Assembly: GCA_021234155.1 (NCBI GenBank)
Contig: JAJEKV010000003.1
Coordinates: 18,960,386 to 19,024,385, forward strand
Length of the DNA: 64,000 nt
Origin: Isoetes taiwanensis
Lineage: Eukaryota > Streptophyta > Lycopodiopsida > Isoetales > Isoetaceae
Direction of reading: 5' to 3'
Each line of letters starts with the position of its first letter. Within the stretch, counting starts at the first letter, position 1. Shown here piece by piece: positions 45,542 through 56,142 of the stretch. The notes below the pieces were generated by a model. That model had not been told where the DNA came from and did no database searches. It saw only the letters and a program-made list of their open reading frames with translations. A program made the position numbers and the translations under genes.

Positions 45542-46742
45542 ATGGTGCGAACCAAACAGACTGCTCGGGTTCCTCGACGAGGTGAAACGGCTCGCGCCCA
45601 AGAAAGGAGGCGTATACATCAGATGCTTTGGGAGCGACTTCTCGCAGGAGGAGGTCAGCCTTCATCAGGCAAGGAAAGCACTTCAGAGGAGCAGCAGGAG
45701 GAGGGATTCGAGCAAGGATCACAAGAAAGGCAGACCGACGCCATCGACCAACAGGTGGAGGAGGAAGCCGATATTGGAGCAGAGGACGACGAAATTTAGA
45801 GGGTATTCGAGCAAATGGCGAAGGAAAAACAAGAAATGGCGGAACGAGAGCGAGTGGCCAAGGCGCAGGAGGAGCAGAGGGAGCCCACTCCCGAGCCAAC
45901 CGAAGAAGAACAGCTCGAGGCCTGGATTCGAATGCATGAGGCGAAGGCCCGACGCCGCGAGAAGAAAAAGGCCGAGAAGAAGAGGAAGAGAGAAGAAAAG
46001 GAGGCAAAGGAGGCCAAAGAAAAGAAGAAACTCAAGGGCAAAAACGTGGAGGAGCCCAAGAGGAAGAGGAAGACGACATCAAGGACCAAGATCGTCATCG
46101 AGGAACGGCCGCCCGAGCTCCTCCAAGCCAACATAGGAGGATCGGACAGACCAGGAGCAGGCAGAGCAGAATCGGCAGGTGCAGGTACCCCCGCCCTACC
46201 CGACGTGGGAGACGGACAAAGACCCCAAGAAGCCGCCCCGGCCTGCCCGAGAGTCTTACGTGGTAGACCATCTCAGGGTCTACCAGAAGAAGTTGAAGGC
46301 GCACCAGGAATACATGACAAAGTGGAAGGCCTACAACTCCTACTACCAGGCCAACAAGGTGACCTATGTCGCAGGTGGACGGCCGTCAAAGAAGCAGACT
46401 CTCAAGCTGCTTCCTGAGAAGCCGATTCCCCCGAAGAAACCAATGACAAGGAAAGCCGGATCGAAGCTGTCGCGAGCAATGCGGGAGATCCGACACTTTC
46501 AGAGAAGTTACGGCCTTCTCATCCCGCGTGCACCATTCGCCAGGCTTGTGAAGGAAGTCGTGCAAGAGTTCGACTCCAGCATGAGAGTAACAGGCGAGAT
46601 GCTGCTAGCCTTACAAGAGGCAACGGAGCAAAAATTGATGCAGCATTTTGAAGACTCAACGGCATGCACTATTCACGCCAAGAGGGTAACTCTGATGAAG
46701 AAGGACATGCACCTGGCCAGTTACATTAAAGGAGAAAGATAA
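45542..46742 (+). pseudogene. Histone H3-like protein of E0 (tail, charged linker, H3 fold)
   Basis: ATG at 45542 opens MVRTKQTARVPRRGETARAQ: the H3 tail to Arg8, with Ala1 as Val and Lys9 as Val. A Glu-rich part ends at an in-frame TAG (45797), after which the same frame runs on through a highly charged helical linker (KARRREKKKAEKKRKREEKE). A +1 frame change near 46130-46160 leads to the conserved PPPYPTWETDKD..HQEYMTKWKAYNSYY module. The last 88 residues (46476-46739) are an H3 fold: AMREIRHFQRSYGLLIPRAP, LLALQEATEQKLMQHFED, IHAKRVTLMKKDMHL. It aligns ungapped to H3, about 50 percent identical by hand. Poly(A)-type AATAAA words follow the stop, fitting a separate transcription unit. Confidence 0.85.
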
Positions 46743-46888
46743 AACCTTGTAAATAATAAATTTTGTTAATAAAAAGTTATTTTGAGTAAATTATAAGTGC
46801 ATGAATGTTGTTAATTAGGTTGAATTAGCAATAATTGCCTTTTGTTCTAGTCAAATTGGACACCTTATGATCGATTAGTGAGAAATGT
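46743..46888 (+). other. 3' flank of the E0 H3-like gene
   Basis: AT-rich with two plant-type poly(A) signal words (AATAAA near 46756 and 46771), then the next palindrome pair. Confidence 0.5.
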
Positions 46889-46951
46889 CTCACGGTATGC
46901 GCCAGGACCCCAACCTAAATTTTAGGTCGGCCTCCCAGCGCACACCGTGAG
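46889..46951 (+). repeat. 63-bp palindrome P3
   Basis: Arms CTCACGGTATGCGC and GCGCACACCGTGAG (one mismatch) enclose a second inverted repeat, ACCTAAATTTTAGGT. Exactly 63 bp, like P2 and P4. Confidence 0.9.
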
Positions 46952-47087
46952 TCTCATCAAAAGTGGTCCCAAACATCTCCAAATCGACCAAGTAAGGGGT
47001 CAATCTTGTATATCTCGGTGAGACCATTATGTTTTGACCCTTAGTTCACCTTGTTTAGATAAGTCTTGACCAAATTGGGCCAAATTG

Positions 47088-47150
47088 CTCACGGTATGCG
47101 CCAGGACCTCAACCTAAATTTTAGGTCGGCCTCCCAGCGCACACCATGAG
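47088..47150 (+). repeat. 63-bp palindrome P4
   Basis: Nearly identical to P3 and begins 199 bp after it. P3 and P4 precede the ORF2 TATA box as P1 and P2 precede the H3 TATA box. Confidence 0.9.
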
Positions 47151-47344
47151 TACTTCCAACATTTCCTCTTTCATGCCACCTCCAATTGAACTCAAGTTTG
47201 TTGCAGTAGGTTCATTAGATAGTTTATTCATGCTCAAACCCTCAAATTAGCTTTCCAATCCTCATTTTGACCTCAAAATAGGTGAGGTTTGCCCAACCCC
47301 AAGATTTTTCCAAGTTATCCAAGAATTAGGGTTTTCCCCTTGCC

Positions 47345-47352
47345 TATAAATA
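47345..47352 (+). promoter_or_regulatory. TATA box of E0 ORF2
   Basis: CCTATAAATAGACCC, 112 bp upstream of the ORF2 ATG at 47464; the same core sequence as at 45434. Confidence 0.75.
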
Positions 47353-47463
47353 GACCCCCATTCCTCACTTAGCATCCTACAGGTTTGTCTCGACTTTTAG
47401 GCGATTTCCCAGCTTCCTTAGGCGCTTCAACAGCTGTTTGTTAGTCCAGTTCACTCAAGAACA

Positions 47464-47718
47464 ATGGCAACTGCAGACTTCAGGCGATGGTATAGCGCCA
47501 GTGGCCATGTAGCTGAGGTTGATGTCAATGCCATTTTCCAAGTTTTTCGGAAGGAGATAGATGTCCAAGGTGCCAGATTACATGGTCATGTCAGCTAATA
47601 GGACCAAGTATTTCTCCTATACCGTTGCCCTAGCCATCTTTCTTTCCCACTGTGCCCAGAACCCAATCGCGGAATACTCTATCCCTGCCATGAATGTAGA
47701 CCCCTTAGCCTCTTCAGC
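47464..47718 (+). pseudogene. E0 ORF2, 5' part (novel protein)
   Basis: ATG at 47464 opens MATADFRRWYSASGHVAEVD, homologous to E-I ORF2 (MAPSNFVRWYNAANHI). After about 33 residues the frame shifts; the continuing frame reads PDYMVMSANRTKYFSYTVAL and is cut by E-II at TCAGC. The remainder resumes at 61958. No known domain was recognised. Its conservation of position behind the H3 gene in two diverged elements argues for a real function. Confidence 0.65.
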
Positions 47719-49359
47719 TGTGACGCTCCCTGAATATATACGACCCCCGGCCGTATACATACGGGGACTTTCCCCTCCCATGGCGACCATATCGCCACAA
47801 GCAGGGCCCTCCGTCTATCTCGGGCCATCTATAGAGAGATGCCCGAGTGAAGGACACGGAGGGGTCATTCGGCCCACGCCTTCAGTGGGACTCCTATGTC
47901 GCGGAAGCGTGAATACATGTTAGCACACAGCACAAATACATATAAATAACCACCCCGAAGGGTGGAACATCCATCCAAATACCAACGGCAAAGAATATGC
48001 ATCTAACCCTAAGAAAACACCCCAAATCCCAGGTTCTACCCCGGTTCAGACTCCTGTGAGGATAGACTGACGGCTCGGCCTCAAGAGATCAGCAGACAGA
48101 GGTATAACCTGGCATTGGCTGGCATAGAACATCGGCTAGGGTTGTCCACTCCATCCACCCCTCCTGTGCACACTTTGCAGATGAGTCGAATCATGCTATG
48201 GTGTCACTATAGCCTTCCAGATTACGCAGACTCAAGGTATCACCCTTCGAGCCTACTACAGGGTTCATGAAGCCCCGTTTGATGAGGCAGGTCGGGGAGG
48301 CGTCCCCTTCCAGGATCACAGTGGTTCCATGGGTGGACTAGAGAATACGTGCCGCATCAGCGACCCCCGCATCCGTACCCGACTTACTCGCCCTAAATCT
48401 ACTCAAAGTACAGGATGCCCCATGCGGGTCACACCTCTGTACCCAGGGAGTATCAGACCCATACCCGGCCTGGATCGCGCCTAGCTCACTGGCCGGCTAT
48501 TAGGCCTAGTCCACTATAGGAGTCTCAGGAGCCTTTTATGTTCGTGCAAGACCGCACCCCTACTTCACCACTGTGTCCCTTGTTTGGTGCTAAGTCACTC
48601 CATAGCATCCACGACTCGGTGGTCTCTTGTACACAGGCCGCATCTAATGGGATAATACAGGGCTCTATCTAGGAGCATACTACAATACATGGGCTCAGAG
48701 GTCTCTACCCCCCCTGTAATCCCCCATTTCAAGAGTAATACTACGCAAAGAACTATCAATCCATCCTTTTAAAAGCAAGACCAGAATCAGAAATAAAGAG
48801 AACTCACCTTTGCAATCAAGGGTTAGTTCCTACAAGTAAAACATAGGGAGAACAGAGAAGCAAACACAACCAGTGCCCAACAGGGGCGCTACCCTAGAAT
48901 CCACAGGCTATACTAGCCACCCACCTGAGTTCTGGCTGGACCCGTTACCATTTGGTGCTTCCATCTCCTAGGTCTTGGTGTTCAGCCTCAGCTACACAGG
49001 TACAAGTGCTTGGTATGGTGGCGCTCAGCTTGGCAGGGGTAGGCGCTCAGCTCCTGCTCCTTTTAGACGAATTTTGGGAGTCAATTGGGGATAGGGATCA
49101 GGTTGATAGCCCAATTTGGAAGTCCCCATGCTGGCCAATCGATTTAGGCCAGGTGGCGCCTTCCCAAAGCATTAATTAACCTAATTAATCCATTTAAACC
49201 TTAATTCCTTTTTAGGTCAACCCCCTAGGTTACAGTACCCCATGGTGGCGTACCTTTACCGGGTGACGTGTCAGTATATTTATACGTATACTGTATAAAT
49301 ACGTTACGTATACCGTATAAGTACGTTACGTATACCGTATAAATACATGGAATGTCACA
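47719..49359 (-). repeat. E-II 3' LTR
   Basis: 1,641 bp with TGTGACGC and TGTCACA ends. It shares the CTCCATCC.CCCCTCCTGTGCA block with the other LTRs but is otherwise clearly diverged from E-I, so it is a related subfamily. Near its outer end are short GTATACCGTATAA repeats. Confidence 0.9.
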
Positions 49360-49375
49360 TTCTCCCCTCCTTAAG
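49360..49375 (-). other. E-II polypurine tract
   Basis: The minus strand reads CTTAAGGAGGGGAGAA directly before the 3' LTR. Confidence 0.8.
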
Positions 49376-50090
49376 AATAATGTTGTCCTCAGCATTGGGG
49401 TTAGTTTATGAAAGACGGTTACTTAAAGGAATTGAAACAGAAAATAACTGCTTATTTCTGACAGTAATACATTGAAGTTGAAAATATAACATAGTGTAAA
49501 CACCAGGGTGCATTTTACAAACTTATGATCAAAAATAAAGTTTAAGGACTAAAGTCCCATTTCAAAACATGATAAACAACGAAAATTGACACATGTAGAC
49601 AAAACGGATCTGGAAAAGTCGAGTCATCAGCAACCCTCTATACATGGACAGGTCACGAACTATTCACTGGCCTGCACATGTCAATATATTAGTATATCGT
49701 AATAATATAATTAGATTGTGGTTGAAGGGACCACCCCCTATAATAAATAAAAGAAAATCCTATCTACGAGGGAACCTATCATGTCTATAGTTTGCAATTC
49801 ATTGCGGCATAAGGAATGGTCAAGTTCCCATTATAGCCGAGATGAACGCAGGCTATCAACTATATGCCTTCGAAGCAGTTCGTGGTCATGTCAACATCAA
49901 CAATACACCACGTCCTAGAGAACACAAAGGTGATCCCATCATCGGTTACTATTATTAAATACGATGCATCTACCCCTCTACTGCATGATTCGCGGCGAAT
50001 CAAGCCTTCAAGCTTACCGCCGGGAGCGGGGTTGATAGCATCGTTGATGGTGCGGCCCTGAGATTCACGCATGAAGTCCGGATAGTGCTT
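49376..50090 (-). other. E-II 3' untranslated region
   Basis: Noncoding DNA between pol and the PPT, except that the pol C-terminal frame may extend to about 49990 in another frame. Nothing else was seen. Confidence 0.55.
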
Positions 50091-52244
50091 TTAAAGGTCT
50101 ATCTTCATCACCCAGGTAGCATCCTCAACTGGTAAGTGTTTCCACTTAACCAAGTATTGCAATATTTGAGTCCTTCTGGTTTGTTTATAAGCTCGATCAA
50201 GAAGAGCTTCAGGCACTATCTCCAGGTGCTCCTCTGTCATTTCTAGGAGGGTTGGGGTATCCAAAACCTCCTCTGGATCAGGGGTGTGTTGTTTCAGAAG
50301 ACTCACGTGAAAGACCTAGTTGTGGATCTTCAAGCGGGGCGGCAAGTCCAAGCGATATGCCTGTTCTCCAATGCGTTCAATAATTTTGACGGGCCCAGCC
50401 CATCTGGGTGCCAACTTCTTGCAATTACCAATCTTGAGCTTGGCTTGTTTCACTTTAATCTTAAGCCAGACTGATTCGCCCACCTGGAAGACTCGTGGGG
50501 TTCTGTGCTTATCCGCTACACTCTTCTGGCGACTGCATGCAGCTAGCAAGTAACCACAAACTTCTTCAACCAAAGCTTGCATTTCCAAAAGGAGTTGTTG
50601 AGAAACCTCCACTTTAGAAACAGGGTTATGCCATGTGTCTGGAGTAAGACATTGATACCCATAATTGATCATAAAGGGAGACATTCTGGAAGACTCCTGT
50701 TTCATGCCGTTATAGGCAAACTCTACCAGATAAATATAGTCAGCCCATTGTGATTGCTTACTCCACACATAACTTCGTAGCATATCCTCTATAATACGAT
50801 TGGTACGTTTTGTCTGACCATCCGTCTGAGGATGATATGCTGTACTCATAGCAAGCTTGGTCTGGATGGTGGCGAAGAAATCTTTCCAGAATGCACTTAC
50901 AAATTTGGGATCCCTGTCGGATACAATAACTCTTGGCATTCCGTGCAACCTGAAGATTTCCTTTGCAAATAGCAGGGCGGTGTCGAAGGCTGTGTCGGTG
51001 GTACGACATGGCAAGAAATGAGCCATTTTCGACAATTTGTCGACCACGACCATCAATGCATCATATCCACGGAGGGTACGTGGAAGGCCCACAATAAAAT
51101 CCATGGTTATTACTTCCCACTTTGCGTTGGGCACATCCAGAGGTTGCAACTCTCCTGGAACTCTTAATTGCTCCGCCTTGGTTCGTTGACACACTTGACA
51201 CTGCTTAATGTATCTAGCAATATCCTTCTTCATCGAAGGCCAAAAATAACTGGATCGGATCTTGAAGTAGGTCTTCATAAAACCTGCATGTCCAGCTATA
51301 GGGTTGTTGTGTGTGTCATGGAGAATCAGCTTACGTACTCCTGAAGTCTCAGGTACACACAACTTATCCTTGTAATATAACAAGTTGCCCTCTTTCTTAT
51401 AGGAACGGAAAGCTTCCCGCTCTTTATCTGTACGGGCTTCCTTATTCAAGCTACCCCAAACATCACAGAACTCGGGATCTGTGGCCAAGGTCCTCTCTAT
51501 TTGTTTCCCAAACTCACTAGTGAGTGTGGAAATTGCATTACAATGGGTCCGGGTTATCAAAGGATGGCGTGACAACGCATCCGCAACCACATTGTGCTTC
51601 CCAGGCTTATACATAATTTCGAAATCATACTCTTCCAAAAATTCCATCCATCTTCTCTGACGGAGGTTGAGATTCGGTTGAGTGGATAAATAACGGAGAC
51701 TCTGATGATCCGTATCCAGCTGAAATCTTCTACCAAGAAGGTAGTGTCTCCAAATACGCAGAGCGCGGACAACTGCTAACAACTCCTGATCATGGGTAGG
51801 GTATCGCTGTTCAGTGTCGTTCATTTTCTTTGAATCATATGCAATAACCCTCCCCTCCTGCATTAGGACTCCACCGGTAGCAATCTTACTAGCATTCGTC
51901 GCCACTAGCTTATCCTTTTCCGGATCAGGCAATGTGAGGACTGGTGCAGACGTTAAAGCATCCTTAAGCTTCTGAAACCCTACCTGGACTTTTGCTTTCC
52001 AATGTTCCATCCAATCCTTCACCTTCTCGTGTTTTGTGAGATCAATAAGAGGTGCGGCAATCGTTGCAAAATTCTTAACAAATTTCCGATAATATCCTGC
52101 TAATCCCAAGAAACTTCGGACTTCGGAAACATTACCTGGAATAGGCCAATCCCTTACTGCTTCTATTTTTGCTGGATCTGTAGCAATTCCCTCTGCTGAA
52201 ATGATATGCCCCAAATAATCCACCTTGGGAGTGGCAAACTTGCA
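50091..52244 (-). pseudogene. E-II pol, 3' part: RT end, RNase H, integrase, chromodomain
   Basis: A 645-codon frame (52253-50316) begins in the reverse transcriptase thumb (KCKFATPKVDYLGHIISAEG), then RNase H (LVATNASKIATGGVLMQEGR, first Asp now Asn), the connection region, the HHCC integrase N-terminus and an almost intact core (WEVITMDFIVGLPR, VIVSDRDPKFVSAFW, YHPQTDGQTKRTN). An in-frame stop near 50316 separates the chromodomain (LQYLVKWKHLPVEDATWVMK). The 5' part of RT lies at 60442-61445, beyond the inserted DNA transposon. Confidence 0.9.
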
Positions 52245-52248
52245 CTTA

Positions 52249-52273
52249 AACAAGGTTGCAAATTAAACGGGAG
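52249..52273 (+). repeat. Left terminal inverted repeat
   Basis: 25 bp, ending ..AAACGGGAG, which pairs with 60413-60437. Its inner end is the first arm of a perfect hairpin (AAACGGGAGTG-TTGCAG-CACTCCCGTTT parts, 52265-52292), an added structure absent from the right end. Confidence 0.88.
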
Positions 52274-52604
52274 TGTTGCAGCACTCCCGTTTCAAAGATT
52301 CCTTTAAAAAAAGCACGTCATTTTAAAAAATGGCCTTTTTTAAGAGAGGTTGAAAGTTTGAGGAGTATCAGGTTTTTTTTGGGCCTATTTTTGGGGTATT
52401 TTGTGGACACGACTTTGGTTTTTTGGAGTGAAGCACGTGGAAATAGCAAAAGTGAGACTTGAGTACAAAATTATTTGTAGGTGGATGTACAAAAAGCACA
52501 AATTTAGAAAAAATAACAATAATAATTTCTTTACTATTTTTGTGTTACATCAAAAATGGTAATCAATAATAAATATCAGTGGCTTAACCATAGCATAAGG
52601 TCTG

Positions 52605-55600
52605 TCAAAGATCTAAATTGTAGTCTTCTTCATTTTTCTTACTGCTCTCTGCTTGGTCTGTTGCTATCTTTTCACCTTTTTCTGGTGACTTAGGCTTCTC
52701 AGTGTCAGTAGTTGATTCTGGTAAGGCAGCAAGAGCTACTTCTTTCAGCTCTGCAAAAGTAGCTTCGTCATCCAAGGAGCTTGTGAAGGGAGGCTGTATT
52801 TCCGAAGATGTCATCTTAGCAAAATCAGAATTAGACTTTGCCCCCAACTCTTGATTCTCGTCTGGTAGAGTTGGTAAAGCAGAAAGCCTCATTTTGATGA
52901 AACTGACAGCCTCCTTATCAATATCAATGGCAACACAGTTACGGCCCTTCTTAAGTGCGCAAGCAATAGTTGTACCAGAGCCAGAAAATGCGTCGAGCAC
53001 CCAATCTCCTGGACGTGAGAACATGTCCAGAAGATGGTTAATCAACTTCTGTGGCTTCTGATAGTGATTCACTATTCTTCCCTGTGCACTAGGGTCCTGC
53101 AGCTTCTGCAAAACCGCTGGAAACTCCAACACGTTCGAAAAGTTCTGGCACGCTGCTGTGTTGAAGTGTTCCATTGTACGTTTTCCATCAAAACTCCAGT
53201 AAGCGACGTGGAGATATTCGACCTTACTCAACAGTCTAGGGCCTCCGCCATGGTAATTTATGTTTGTTTTGTACCTTAAGAACAAAAACATAAGAGAGGG
53301 TTTAAGTACAGCAGAAAGAAACGTATTCCAGAATAGAAACTCCTAACGTATTCCAGAATAGAAATGTTTTCCAGAATAATTGCTTACCAAACCATGTTTT
53401 CATAACCAGCTTGCGTAGAGGAACCAAAATGAGTCTTGAAATTAACTTCCACAAGGCCGGCCTGCATGCTCGAGTGAAATACAACCAACCTCCAATGTTT
53501 TGCCGTGGTAATCTTCTTTATGCCATCGACGAATGCATTAAACTCAGAGTTCTTAAAAGGCTGGTCGTCGTAGCGGCTGTCTTTGAGCTTGAATCCGTAA
53601 GGAAGGTCAGCTACTACCAACGTAAAATCTTGGGGCTTTATTGTGTCGGCCAGTTTGGTGCAGTCACCGTGTACTATACAGAACATGTTGTTTTGATCAA
53701 ACATTGTAAAGCGTTCGTACTCGGAGGGCTCATTGTCCAAAACACGCCTGTCCGCAAGCGTCCTCTCCTCACGCGCTGTCCTGACAAGATGCATGAAGCC
53801 CTCCGGCAGGTCCTTATTTTTCTTTTTACTCTGCAAAACAATCGTCTTTGTAACACAAGAAACCCAAAAACAAGAAACTCTTAAACTTACCCAGCCTTCA
53901 AAATTAGGAGCGTATTGTACTATCCTTTCGTCCGAGGTTGCGATGGGGTAAAGTTCTTTACATCTGTCCCAGCTGTCAACATTAGGTTGTTCCATCAAGC
54001 ATGTTTGACATGTGATGACATTTTTTTGGTCAAAAACAAAACCACATTAGAAAAACGTTAAATTAGGGCTTAAAACATGGAAAAGAAACATCTCGATGAA
54101 GAAGTACGGTTTTCTTTGGAACACGCGATCTCAAATTTTGTAAACAAAGGGTATTCGAGAATCTGGGTTGTGGCGAGCATGCAAGCCAAAGTGTATTCGA
54201 ATACACTTTGGTTGACCCTTTCGAAGCTAAAGTGTATTCGAATACACTTTAACTAACAATCAAGGCCAAAGTGTATTAGGAATACACTTTGGTTGCCTCC
54301 TTGAAGCTAAAGTGTATTAGGAATACACTTTGGCTAACTAACACTCAAGCCAAAGTGTATTAGGAATACACTTTGTTTTTTTAAATTAAGGCGTAGTGTA
54401 TTCGGAATACACTACGTCCAAACTAACAAAAGCGAGGAAAGAATGTTTTGTAGTTCTTACTTGTGCGACTCTTTTGACATTTCTTCAAGCGTGAATTCTT
54501 TGTCCACAACCTTTCGCGAAGCCTTTCGAGTATGTCGAGGTCTGTAAAGCCCTGCATTTCTCTCCACACAGTTATGGTCATTTCCTTTTTAGGGACGTCA
54601 GAACCCTTTTTCTTCTCGGCGACCTTTCCTTTACTTTTCAGTTCACCACGTTCAAACATGCTAAATATTTCGTTTTGCAGGTCCCATATCTGCGCAGTAA
54701 CAAGCAATGTCAGTGGGATGGTTGCAGGGGTATTCCAGAATACAAAAGAAACTTACTCTGCCGTCTCTGAAGGCTAATTGAAACCAGTTGTCATGTGGTA
54801 TGAGAGACTGCCTTTTGTTAGCCTCGTCATATTTGAGGCAAACACTCCACAAAGACACGCTTCCTTTAGTTCTAGAGATTTTGCTGGTTTCTTCAATTCT
54901 TCTCCATATTTTTCTTTGAATATAATATACTCCCTATGCATGAACCTGATTTTGTCCACGAAGCTCATTTTAAGCTTGTACTCGTTGTCAGCATTATGCG
55001 TGTTGGCAACGATCTTCGCTTCTTCATCTGTCAGGCCGCAGTAAACAGCGCAGAGCACAGAAAGATATCTCGGGTTCTTTTTCTCCTTGTACAACTGCCT
55101 TCTTGCTTTAAAACTGTGGTTACCCCCTAGGACGTAGTGCATGTAAGTATCTGCATTTTCCCTGTCATAGTCCTTGGGGTCCATGCATTGGGATCTGTCA
55201 ACAAGAACGACAATTGGAGCAACGTGGGCATTGGGATTGCTCCTTATTCTATCTTTCAGGTTTCTTAAGTGGTCAGCATAGATTTTTCGAACCTGAAGGG
55301 GGCGCTCACCAGCTTCATTCTTTGGTGGCAACCTCATGGATGTTACTGGCAAGTATATTACCCCTTGAACATACTTGTTAAGATTTATTTGTTCCATCCT
55401 CTCTGAGGTCTTGTCCACCTTCTTTTCTTTAATGGCCACCCCAGGAGCCTTGCCCTTTCCCTTCTTCGTTTTTGGTTGTTCCTCCGCGATTTCAGCAACC
55501 ACAAGCTCCTGTACCTTCCGCTTCTTTGGTTCTTTAGCAGCTATCGTTTGCCTTGGCCTGCTAAGTTTTTTTGGCTGCACAGTGTCTTCTTCCTCGTCTT

Positions 55601-56142
55601 GTTCCTCAGAACCTCTATCTGATGACCTCCCTGAAGAACTAACAGAAGGTGGTGATTGTGGCCTTTCTCCATCTGATTGCTCGGACTCACTGACAGGAAA
55701 GTCCTCGCTTGTGCTGGAAAAAACCTGCTTAATTATTGAACACAGGCTTCGTTTTAGCCGGTAGTGTGAAAAAAATTTGTACAGTGCCGGTGGTTGCACA
55801 CTGACAATTTTAAAGAATGCGATGTCCACAACAATAAAGCCTTGGGAGGTCTTGAAGGAAAGCCTCCCCACCTGACCTCCTTGTCCGGCAACCTCAGAGA
55901 CATCTTTTATTGTCCCAAGGTTAACAAACTCGGAGTCGGCGTACCTTTTGTTACCAGCACTTTTACAGACGTACAGAAACGTCAGTGTGCTGTATTTTCC
56001 ATCTGCACCCCTGGTCACGAACCACTGTGTTTGAAAATTCTCGTAAATAGCGGGGGCGTCTGTGTCAGCGGTGTGCTTCTGAGGGTGTGGACGCTTAGGC
56101 TTGTGAGATTTCTTTGAAGCCCTCTTGCTTCCTTCTTCCCTG
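52605..56142 (-). CDS. ParB-like / beta-class DNA methyltransferase, multi-exon
   Basis: The 5' exon is open from about 56142 (after TTTCAACGTTTCAG): basic start, acidic-Ser linker, then a ParB N-terminal-like domain (IYLPVTSMRLPPKNEAG, IVVLVDRSQ, YVLGGNHSFKARRQLY). Exons continue with RDGR|GTAAGT..GCAG|IWDLQNEIF (54757/54690), a CQTCL motif, a 60-bp intron (53831-53890) and the catalytic exon with ADLPYGF (motif IV). A 113-bp intron (53275-53387) precedes the last exon with WVLDAFSGSGTT (motif I). Motif IV before motif I marks the beta class; D-L-P-Y favours N6-adenine over N4-cytosine. ParB-methylase fusions are common in phages and bacteria. A likely 1-base frameshift near 54880, and unresolved splice edges at about 54050 and the first exon, make this copy doubtful. 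Confidence 0.8.
53324..53379. repeat. TATTCCAGAATA sites in last intron
   Basis: TATTCCAGAATA at 53324-53335 and 53349-53360 and a half-match TTTTCCAGAATAA at 53367, all within the 113-bp intron of the methyltransferase gene. The same word is in another intron (54731-54742) and in the promoter region (56196-56207). Confidence 0.85.
54186..54417. repeat. Array of six long palindromes, GTGTATTC/GAATACAC
   Basis: Six inverted repeats of 24-27 bp at 54186, 54228, 54266, 54308, 54350 and 54392, i.e. every 36-42 bp. The cores are GTGTATTCGAATACAC (two copies), GTGTATTAGGAATACAC (three) and GTGTATTCGGAATACAC (one). Flanking arms alternate CCAAA/TTTGG and TAAA/TTTA. They lie in the noncoding gap between two exons of the ParB-methyltransferase gene. 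Regular spacing and palindromy recall centromere-like or operator arrays bound by a dimeric protein. Confidence 0.92.

Noticed and set aside
45417-46007. Minus-strand open frames opposite the E0 H3-like gene
   Set aside because: They mirror the Glu/Lys/Arg-rich linker in other frames and have no independent support.
45542-46742. Ordinary host histone H3 or CENH3 gene
   Set aside because: The long linker and YPxW module are not found in host H3. Loop 1 has canonical H3 length rather than the extended CENH3 form, and a second copy with the same plan occupies the same position in another element.
54186-54417. CRISPR array
   Set aside because: The repeats are palindromic and closely spaced with short related spacers, and lie in a eukaryotic transposon gene.
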